Shown piece after piece: positions 1 to 6,135 of a stretch of DNA of 16,318 bases. The position numbers and the translations under genes are program-made. The DNA comes from JAKLDO01 sp035354435 (GTDB taxonomy: Bacteria > UBP6 > UBA1177): assembly GCA_035354435.1 (NCBI GenBank), contig DAOQAY010000057.1:1-16318 (forward strand), in the 5' to 3' direction. The notes beneath the pieces are model-generated. The model worked only from the letters and a program-made list of their open reading frames with translations, was not told the origin of the DNA and searched no databases. Numbering within the stretch: the stretch's first letter is position 1; every line of letters begins with the position of its first letter.

Positions 1-1
1 T

Positions 2-61
2 GAGAACTTCCCGGATCATAAAATAATTGAACAAATTGAGAAGAAATCAGGGAGTAAGTAA
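2..61 (+). CDS. rpoA: RNA polymerase alpha subunit, C-terminal end only (partial)
   Basis: Only the last 19 codons and the TAA stop are inside the window; the gene begins to the left. The visible peptide starts ENFPDHKIIEQ and ends KKSGSK. The ENFP start resembles the ENWPP segment that closes the alpha C-terminal domain in proteobacteria such as E. coli. The TAA overlaps the ATG of the L17 gene by one base (TAATG), which suggests translational coupling. The rpoA-rplQ order at the end of the alpha operon is strongly conserved in bacteria, and this supports the call more than the short peptide does. The alpha subunit scaffolds RNA polymerase, and its C-terminal domain contacts UP elements and activators. 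Confidence 0.8.
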   Translation, partial: ENFPDHKIIEQIEKKSGSK

Positions 62-537
62 TGAGACATAGAAAATCTGGCAGAAGATTAAACAGAGACA
101 GTTCACACAGAGAGGCAATGCTCTGTAATATGCTTAATTCTCTTGTGAAGAGCGAACGCATTCAGACAACAGTAGGAAGAGCGAAAGAACTTCAGAAGAT
201 AGCTGATAAAGCTGTTACTCTTGCAAAGAAGAACACGACTGCTTCAATATCCCAGCTTACAAAAATGGTTAAATCTGATAGAGAAGAAGTCATCACAAAA
301 CTTTTAAGAGAGATCGGTCCTCGTTTTGCTGAAAGGAACGGCGGATATACAAGAGTTGTCAAACTCGGTTTCCGCAGAGGCGATGCAGCTCCTACCGCAA
401 TAATCGAATACTTGAGAGCTGATGAGACAACAGCAAAAAAGAAAGTTACAAAGAAAAGAGTTGCCAAGAAAGAAGCAGCTCCTGTTGTAGAAGCAGAGCC
501 TGTTGTCGAAAAAGTTGAAGAAAAAACAGCAGAGTAA
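61..537 (+). CDS. rplQ: 50S ribosomal protein L17 (bL17) with charged C-terminal extension
   Basis: L17 is a structural protein of the large ribosomal subunit. The start MRHRKSGRRLNRDSSHREAM and the segments LVKSERIQTT, GRAKELQKIADK and KLGFRRGDAAPTAIIEYL are family hallmarks, so recognition is secure. The conserved core spans about residues 1-121, close to the whole length of E. coli L17 (127 residues). The remaining 37 or so residues form a low-complexity tail, first Lys/Ala-rich (KKKVTKKRVAKKEAA), then Val/Glu-rich and acidic. The start is supported by GGGAG at 50-54, seven bases before the ATG, and by the one-base overlap with rpoA. A strong terminator follows 24 bases after the stop, so this is the last gene of its operon. 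Confidence 0.98.
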   Translation: MRHRKSGRRLNRDSSHREAMLCNMLNSLVKSERIQTTVGRAKELQKIADKAVTLAKKNTTASISQLTKMVKSDREEVITKLLREIGPRFAERNGGYTRVVKLGFRRGDAAPTAIIEYLRADETTAKKKVTKKRVAKKEAAPVVEAEPVVEKVEEKTAE

Positions 538-561
538 AAAATAACTCGAAAAAGATTGTTT

Positions 562-588
562 GAGCCGCTTTTTGCGGCTCTTTTTTTT
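562..588 (+). terminator. Rho-independent terminator after rplQ
   Basis: A perfect 7-bp GC-rich stem, GAGCCGC (562-568) and GCGGCTC (574-580), encloses a TTTTT loop and is followed at once by eight T residues (581-588). It lies 24 bases after the rplQ stop and separates the ribosomal operon from the exported-protein genes downstream. Confidence 0.95.
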
Positions 589-611
589 ATCATTTGAACC
601 CATCCTAAAAA

Positions 612-639
612 TTGCCTTTTTTCTCTTAAATATTAATAT
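612..639 (+). promoter_or_regulatory. Possible promoter for the four-gene exported-protein operon
   Basis: TTGCCT (612-617, 4 of 6 matches to the -35 consensus) and TAATAT (634-639, 4 of 6 to the -10) are spaced by 16 bases, in the only AT-rich gap between the rplQ terminator and the next gene. A promoter must lie in or near this gap if the terminator works, but these hexamers are not strong and this choice is tentative. The leader would be roughly 50 bases. Confidence 0.3.
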
Positions 640-694
640 GTGACCTGAGATTTTTGAGATTTATTTTTTGCGATTCACCGTGGGGGGATGAGTT

Positions 695-2512
695 ATGAAA
701 AAATTGTTAATTTTGCTCGGGATTCAGTTGTTCTTTGTTTCCATGCTTTCAGCCGTGTCTGATGATTCAATGCTGAAATCTGATTCAACACAGAAAAAAT
801 ATGAAAGAAAAGCTGTCATGGGACTTGCAGATATCGGCTTTATGCAGAATTCTATCAGCATTCCGATGCAGTACTGTGAAAGCAGTCAAAGCGGATACCG
901 CTGTTCACCGTGGAGCTTTACTGTTAATTATCCGCTTGAATACAGCGAAAAAATGGAAGCGGCAAAGACTTTTTACGAATGGACTATAACAAACCGTTTC
1001 GACAAAATAGTGATGCAGAACGGTAAAGCCCAGATGTTTACAAAAAATGGTGAATCAACTGTTGAAACTGGCGAATATATTCCATATTTTACTTCCGGAA
1101 CTGACAGCCTTGACGGATTTAAGAGCAGACTTGAAGACTATCTTAATTCAAGTGTGAAAAACAGTCTTGGCGTTCTGCTTGATGTCACAATTGAACAGAG
1201 ATATAAAGAACTTCCTGAGACTGAACAGGAAACTTTTATGGTGACAAAGGCGAAAGAGCTTGGTGTTTCGATTGAATTTATCAGGACACTGGTTAATTCG
1301 TCTTATGTTTTTGCGGCTCATGTTCAGTATATCAAAGGTGACGGGAAGGTTATCAGAAAGGAAAGAAAGTCGTTTGACGGAAGAACGGTCTATTTTTATG
1401 ATATAGAATTTGATATTCCTGTAAATGTCACTTTCCTTATTTACAATTACAATCCTGAATCTAAACAGTTCGTTCTTCATAAAAAGCTTGTCGCTATGTC
1501 AGGAATGGTTTCAGGATCTACAGATTCTTATCTTGTTATCCCTACGCACAATCAGGTTATGGCGGTATTTAACGATACTTTCCAGACTGCGGTGAAAGCA
1601 GCGGCTATAAATGCTAATTATCAACTCAAGAAAGATGACAACTTTGCTCTTTTCATGCCTGTTAAAGCAGTTAACGGATCAAAGATCGAAACAGATTTCG
1701 GTGTTATGGAAGATATCAGGGTCGATGCTCCTTTCACTGTAATGCAGTCAGTTGACGGCAAAATGAAAAATATGGGCTATGTCAGAGCAAGAAAGGTGTC
1801 TGAGAACTGTTCTGATGGTTATAACAAGCCGACAATAATGAAGATAACAAACGGAAAAGCTGAAGAGGCCGATCTGCTCAGAGAATATCCATGGACAGGT
1901 CTTTTCTTCAACCTCGGTTTCGGTATGAATTCATCAATGGTTCAAGGAGTGGAACATAACACAGTAACAACAGACAGTCTTCTGGATATGTTCCTTGCTC
2001 CCGGTTTGCATCTTGGTGGTAGTGTCGATCTTGGATATTCCACAAACAGTCAGGCACTTAGCGAATTCTATCTGGATTTCTTTATTCAGGGAAGTGTCGG
2101 TATTGATGATTCCTCAACAGTTGGCAGATTGGCATGGTTCGGTGGCGGTCTCGGGCTTTCAAAAAGACTGTATGCTGGCGGTGCAGGTTTCTATTTTGCT
2201 CCGGCACTTAATCTTGCTTATGAAGGTGGCTGGACAAGCGAAGATTTTAAAATTCAGCAGTTTATTGTCAATCCGCAGCTTCATTTCGGATTTAGTGTGA
2301 ATCCATCTTTTGATGTTGTTGTTAAAGGTGGATGGAATTTAGGATTTATAACCAGTATGAAATGGAATGATATTAATGTGGACAAATACAACCTTCTTGC
2401 AATGGGCTTGACGGCATCGCTTGATTTTAATTTTCATTTGCCGATTGTAGGATCGACTGCTAAAATGTATTCAAAGCCTTCAGATGTATGTGCATCAAAG
2501 AGAAAAAAGTGA
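695..2512 (+). CDS. Exported protein with C-terminal outer-membrane beta-barrel domain
   Basis: I do not recognise the full-length family. Residues 1-20 form a signal peptide (KK, then a hydrophobic core to about Ala20). Residues 60-300 have no domain I can name; C61 and C70 might pair. Residues 317-370 alternate short strands around PVKAVNGSKIETDFG, APFTV and GYVRARKV, a pattern like the C-terminal beta domain of FlgT, the H-ring flagellar protein. From about residue 400 to 583 the protein has amphipathic, aromatic/Gly-rich strands (LFFNLGFGM, GGSVDLGYS, AWFGGGLGLS, FYFAPALNLAY, LHFGFSV, VVKGGWNLGF, LDFNFHL), typical of a small outer-membrane barrel of about eight strands. A basic tail of about 20 residues follows. 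GGGGGGA at 682-688 supports the ATG. It is the first of four consecutive genes, so it may anchor a complex of the following proteins in the outer membrane. Confidence 0.9.
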   Translation: MKKLLILLGIQLFFVSMLSAVSDDSMLKSDSTQKKYERKAVMGLADIGFMQNSISIPMQYCESSQSGYRCSPWSFTVNYPLEYSEKMEAAKTFYEWTITNRFDKIVMQNGKAQMFTKNGESTVETGEYIPYFTSGTDSLDGFKSRLEDYLNSSVKNSLGVLLDVTIEQRYKELPETEQETFMVTKAKELGVSIEFIRTLVNSSYVFAAHVQYIKGDGKVIRKERKSFDGRTVYFYDIEFDIPVNVTFLIYNYNPESKQFVLHKKLVAMSGMVSGSTDSYLVIPTHNQVMAVFNDTFQTAVKAAAINANYQLKKDDNFALFMPVKAVNGSKIETDFGVMEDIRVDAPFTVMQSVDGKMKNMGYVRARKVSENCSDGYNKPTIMKITNGKAEEADLLREYPWTGLFFNLGFGMNSSMVQGVEHNTVTTDSLLDMFLAPGLHLGGSVDLGYSTNSQALSEFYLDFFIQGSVGIDDSSTVGRLAWFGGGLGLSKRLYAGGAGFYFAPALNLAYEGGWTSEDFKIQQFIVNPQLHFGFSVNPSFDVVVKGGWNLGFITSMKWNDINVDKYNLLAMGLTASLDFNFHLPIVGSTAKMYSKPSDVCASKRKK

Positions 2513-2563
2513 GAAATATAGAACGGGGTTAATTATTATTCAGTTAAATCAGGGAGTTCGGAA

Positions 2564-3778
2564 ATGAAAAAGATGTTTGTAAGTTTAACAATTGCGGTTG
2601 CAGTGCTTTTTTCAAGCTGCGGATCTGCTCCGGTTTGTAATGCCAACACACAGCCGACACCGGCTATCTATGAAGCAAGTTTTGTTGAAAGTTCAGGTAC
2701 AGGCGAAATGATGATCAAATCAAGCGGTATCGGATGCACAATGGAAGAAGCAACGGTTGAAGCTAAGAAAACAGCGATATGGTTCGTTCTTGAAGGTGGT
2801 GACAAACCTATTTTGAAAAGTGCTGCTGAAAAAACAAAAGCGGTCGGACTTGCTCAGCAGATGTATGCAAACACAGCAAAATACATCAGATTCCAGTCTG
2901 AAGTTAAGGCAAAAGCTAAACAGGGCACCAAAACAAAGCTCACATATCTTTTTAAAGTTGATGTTGCAATGATAAAAGAAGAGCTTGTCGCAAGTGAGAT
3001 CATTACTTCAGAAGACGAGATTGGCGAAAAGATCGGAATGCCGACTATTTCAGTATTTGCTGATAAAGGCGGCGACTATGCAAAAACTGCTGTGACAGTT
3101 ATGCAGGAATATTTTCAGGATAATTCTTTTGAAGTTTATGCTGCGGCTCAGGGCGACAAGGTGAACAGTATTGTAAGCAAAATTTCGACACTTGAAGGCG
3201 CAGAGACCGATCCTATGCATGATCTTGCTCTTTCTCTGGGTTCTGATATTTATGCAAAGATCAACTATTCAGGCGGTGCTGGAAATATGGGAACAGCAAA
3301 AGCATCTGTAACTGTTGAAGTTTTTGAGACAGCTTCAGGAAAACTTCTCGGTTCAACGACCGGTTATTCGGCAGAAAGAAAAGTTACAGACCCCAATGCT
3401 CTTGTTCAGGAAGCTACAAACGATGCTTCTGCAAAGATAATTTCCCAGATCAAGAAAGAGTGGATGGAAATGGCGAAGAAAGGCAAACCTTTCAAAATTA
3501 CAGTTCTTTCCAATTCTGCTGACGGCGCTGGTGTTGATGAAGCGGTTTACGGCGCACTCAAGAAGATGTCACCAAGACCGATCAAGAGACTCGCAGGTGG
3601 AAAATCAACATTCAGCTACATTGCTTATCTCAAGGATGTTCCTAATGCTTTCGAACTTTTCCAGAGTCTGAAAGGAACATATAACGGTCCGGGAAAACTT
3701 GAAAAAGTAAGCGACACCGGTTCATTCCTTGTTTTCAAGGCATCAAGCACAGGAAGTATTGAATTAACTATTGAATAG
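2564..3778 (+). CDS. Three-domain lipoprotein, LPP20/FlgT-N-like plus CsgG/TolB-like
   Basis: The N-terminus MKKMFVSLTIAVAVLFSSC is a lipoprotein signal, with Cys19 as the probable acylated residue. Residues 45-145 carry a GxGxxxxEAxxxAKKxA pattern (SSGIGCTMEEATVEAKKTAI) like LPP20 and FlgT N-terminal domains; the FVLEGG and AKYIRF segments also recall the DUF6175 family, from memory and not checked. Residues 158-300 look like an alpha/beta domain of CsgG/TolB type: a strand TISVFAD, a helix, a strand FEVYAAAQ, then ALSLGSDIYAKINYS and the two-strand stretch ASVTVEVFETASGKLLGST. Residues 308-395 form a third small domain. AGGGAG at 2551-2556 supports the ATG; the gap from the previous gene is 51 bases. 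Likely attached to the outer membrane on the periplasmic side. Partners are inferred only from gene order. Confidence 0.9.
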   Translation: MKKMFVSLTIAVAVLFSSCGSAPVCNANTQPTPAIYEASFVESSGTGEMMIKSSGIGCTMEEATVEAKKTAIWFVLEGGDKPILKSAAEKTKAVGLAQQMYANTAKYIRFQSEVKAKAKQGTKTKLTYLFKVDVAMIKEELVASEIITSEDEIGEKIGMPTISVFADKGGDYAKTAVTVMQEYFQDNSFEVYAAAQGDKVNSIVSKISTLEGAETDPMHDLALSLGSDIYAKINYSGGAGNMGTAKASVTVEVFETASGKLLGSTTGYSAERKVTDPNALVQEATNDASAKIISQIKKEWMEMAKKGKPFKITVLSNSADGAGVDEAVYGALKKMSPRPIKRLAGGKSTFSYIAYLKDVPNAFELFQSLKGTYNGPGKLEKVSDTGSFLVFKASSTGSIELTIE

Positions 3779-3785
3779 GCGTGTT

Positions 3786-5021
3786 ATGAAAAGATATGTT
3801 TTGCTGATGATCCTTATTTTTGCTCTTATTCCTGCCGGTTTAGCTGCCAAAGGGAATTACAGCAAGGCGAAAAAGGATGCGGCAGATGCTTTTGCAGAGC
3901 TTGACGGAAAGGGGCCGGACAATCCGGCTCCTTCAGCCGCAGGAGCGAAGGCGGCTTTTTCTGATGTTGATGTTCAAACTGCTGTTTTGAAAGGAACAGG
4001 GTACGGAAGCAACGAAAAGAACGCAAAAATGGATGCTCTTGCCCAGCTAAGCAGTTCGATAGTTGCTCAGATCAAGGGCAGCGCCTCCATGTCTCAAGAG
4101 GAAAAAGATGGTAAGTATACAGAAACATTGAAAAATGATATCATGGTGAACTCATCTGTGTTTTTGAAAGGTGTTGAATATACTCAGCCTAAAAAAACAA
4201 AAGAGGGTTTTGAGGTTACTGCGTTCATGTCATCCAAAGCGGTCATCAACACTATCACATATCTTATTACTACTCTTCCTGACGATCTGGAGATGCTCGA
4301 CCCTGTGAAATATGACAGCACGCTGACAACGGTGTATCTCGCATTCTCTCTTCTTTACTCGGTTTCCGAGCAGGCAGTGCCGGAAAAAAAGAAGTATATT
4401 GATATTCTGTCGGCTGTGAAAAAAGAGATCGAAATGATGGCTTCTCACGGTTCCATATATTTTTCAGGAAAAACAGGACTTAAAGGAACCGTTGAAATAA
4501 ACGGAAGTGCAAATCCTGTGAACAAAAAGATATTTCTTAAACCGGGGAGCTATAATTTCTTAATAAAATCGGAAGGATATAAAAATCTTAAAGGTTCATT
4601 TTCGCTTTCAAAAGGTGACAAGAAATTTGTGGAGCTGATCCTTATTCCTGAGAAAATGGGGAAAAAGGAAGTTTATCTGAAAGTGAACAGTGCTGTGAGA
4701 ATCGTCGATGATATTGAAAAGGCTCTGCTCGATTTCGGTATTGTTCCGTCAGCTGATGAAAATCTGCCCCATTCAATTATCATATCGCTTAAAGGAACGA
4801 CCATAACTGTTGATAATTACAGAAAATATCAGTTGGAGGTCGATCTGCACACATTTAAGAACGGTGTAAAATACAAGATCACTCATTATGAACACAAGCC
4901 TTTTTTTGTAACTCCGCAGAATGAGACTGCAAGGATAAGAGAAGAAACAAGAAATGTTTCGGTTGAAGTTGTGAAAAAGTTCTTTTCATCAATAAATATC
5001 GAAGATTATTTTTCGGAATAA
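3786..5021 (+). CDS. Exported LPP20-like protein with PEGA domain
   Basis: A signal peptide covers residues 1-21 (ends GLAA). Residues 22-64 are a low-complexity Ala/Asp linker holding DAFAELD (34-40) and AAFSDVD. Residues 65-160 have the motif GTGYGSNEKNAKMDALAQLS and a later strand-rich part, as in LPP20-type domains. Residues about 221-290 read as a PEGA-type surface domain: GSIYFSG, GTVEING, IFLKPGSYNFLIKSEGYK. Residues 295-405 form an alpha/beta module (VYLKVNS, then a helix, SIIISLKGT, YQLEVDLHTF) that I cannot name. I chose the ATG at 3786 because the signal peptide starts there; a TTG at 3771 in frame would add five residues and overlap the previous gene. The AGG at 3777-3779 is a weak ribosome site, so translation is probably coupled to the preceding gene, which stops seven bases before. 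Confidence 0.9.
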   Translation: MKRYVLLMILIFALIPAGLAAKGNYSKAKKDAADAFAELDGKGPDNPAPSAAGAKAAFSDVDVQTAVLKGTGYGSNEKNAKMDALAQLSSSIVAQIKGSASMSQEEKDGKYTETLKNDIMVNSSVFLKGVEYTQPKKTKEGFEVTAFMSSKAVINTITYLITTLPDDLEMLDPVKYDSTLTTVYLAFSLLYSVSEQAVPEKKKYIDILSAVKKEIEMMASHGSIYFSGKTGLKGTVEINGSANPVNKKIFLKPGSYNFLIKSEGYKNLKGSFSLSKGDKKFVELILIPEKMGKKEVYLKVNSAVRIVDDIEKALLDFGIVPSADENLPHSIIISLKGTTITVDNYRKYQLEVDLHTFKNGVKYKITHYEHKPFFVTPQNETARIREETRNVSVEVVKKFFSSINIEDYFSE

Positions 5022-5033
5022 ACGGAGGTTCCA

Positions 5034-5957
5034 ATGAAAAAGGTGTTGTTCACCGCAGTGTTTTTTACTGCGATTCTACTTTTTTCTGTAAATTGTTTTG
5101 CGCAAAGCACAAAAGTTGCAGTTCTTGATCTGGATGGCGGGACATATTATAAAGATTATGCTTCCACCGTTACCGGAATAATCATTTCCGAGCTTTCTTC
5201 AGATAAAAAGATCGAACTTGTTGAAAGGACTCAGCTTAAAAAAGTTCTTGATGAGCACGGACTTATGATGAGCGGAATAATTGATCCTGAACAGGCAGTC
5301 GAACTTGGCAAATTTCTTGCGATAAAAAAGCTGATCACCGGCACTTTCGGAAATCTCGGGAACCAGTTCATCATAACTGTCAGGATGATTGATATCGAGA
5401 CTGCAAAAGTCGATCTGGCAATCACGGAAACTATTCCTGATTCTGCATCACTTCCATCGGGATCAAAAGTGGTTGCTGAAAAACTTCTCAACGCTATTAA
5501 AAACGGCGGCACGGTTTCTGAAAGTGCAAGAGAAAAACTCAAATACAGCTGTGAGACCAAAAAAGATGCGACTGCCTGTTTCAAGCTCGGTGTTATGTGG
5601 TATAACGGCGTTGAAGGGATGAAAAACCAGATATTTGCAAGGAGCCATTTCTCCTATGCCTGCAATTACGGACATGCAAAGGCATGCTACTATGCCGGAA
5701 ACATGTTCAGGAAAGGTCTTGGCGGAAACAAAGATATAAATCAGGCGGATGTCCATTTCAAAGCCGCATGCGACTCAGGTTTCAAGAAAGGTTGTGAACA
5801 GAAGGCAGCGGTCGCTCCCGCAGTGAAAAGCAAAGGAATGGGCGGAGACGCATTCAGTGAACTTGAATCAACCGAGACCAACAACTCAGTTACTGTCAAA
5901 AAGAAAACACCTGCCGTTGCAGATTCCGAAGACACAATATCTGAACTGGAAGAGTAA
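5034..5957 (+). CDS. CsgG-like domain fused to Cys-rich Sel1 repeats
   Basis: Residues 1-23 are a signal peptide ending CFA; Cys21 follows Asn and is not a good lipobox. Residues 26-155 match the CsgG-type fold: KVAVLDLDGG, then a helix TVTGIIISELSS, KIELVERTQLKKVLDEHGL (the usual VER-S/T-x-hydrophobic segment), AVELGKFLAIKKLITGTFG and the strand pair ITVRMIDIETAKV. CsgG is the curli export channel, but many relatives lack the transmembrane strands, and I see no obvious ones here. Residues about 173-257 contain Sel1-like helical repeats with six cysteines. The last two pairs follow Cys-x7-Cys (210/218 and 246/254), as in Helicobacter cysteine-rich proteins, where disulfides lock each repeat. 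The tail has two SELE motifs. CGGAGG at 5023-5028 sets the start; the gap from the upstream gene is 12 bases. Confidence 0.92.
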   Translation: MKKVLFTAVFFTAILLFSVNCFAQSTKVAVLDLDGGTYYKDYASTVTGIIISELSSDKKIELVERTQLKKVLDEHGLMMSGIIDPEQAVELGKFLAIKKLITGTFGNLGNQFIITVRMIDIETAKVDLAITETIPDSASLPSGSKVVAEKLLNAIKNGGTVSESAREKLKYSCETKKDATACFKLGVMWYNGVEGMKNQIFARSHFSYACNYGHAKACYYAGNMFRKGLGGNKDINQADVHFKAACDSGFKKGCEQKAAVAPAVKSKGMGGDAFSELESTETNNSVTVKKKTPAVADSEDTISELEE

Positions 5958-6053
5958 AATAAAGGGCACCATTAAAAACAGAGATAGTCTTTTCCAAAGG
6001 AAGGAGACTTTAAATAAATATAAAACACCAAATTATGTGATGAGTCAGTATTA

Positions 6054-6075
6054 TAAAAAAACAGGAAAAAATTCC
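6054..6075 (-). terminator. Weak possible terminator for the minus-strand lipoprotein operon
   Basis: Read on the minus strand, GGAA and TTCC (6064-6075) form a 4-bp stem around a four-T loop, followed by TG and seven T residues (6055-6061). It lies about 60 bases past the stop of the pentapeptide-repeat gene, where a terminator is expected. The stem is short, so the call is weak. Confidence 0.3.
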
Positions 6076-6135
6076 GGGAAGAAATCAGCTTGATAACTGT
6101 CCAGTTTTTAAGGGGTTAAAGCATGATGAAGTGAT

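Noticed and set aside
192..593. Long minus-strand frame opposite rplQ
   Set aside because: It is Phe/Ser-rich antisense to a conserved ribosomal protein and runs through the terminator; no ribosome site is visible.
5857..6093. An open plus-strand frame of 78 codons overlapping the end of the CsgG-like gene, with a strong AGGAAGGAG at about 5998-6006
   Set aside because: The frame is mostly in the shadow of the real gene, the composition is low-complexity Lys/Asn/Gln, and the purine-rich motif has no start codon at a useful distance. The only ATG nearby gives a 17-residue Lys-rich peptide.
6095..6115. Near-palindrome AACTGTCCAGTT followed by TTT, as a terminator for the plus-strand operon
   Set aside because: Only a 4-bp AT-rich stem is possible with a workable loop and the T run is short; I would not call it.
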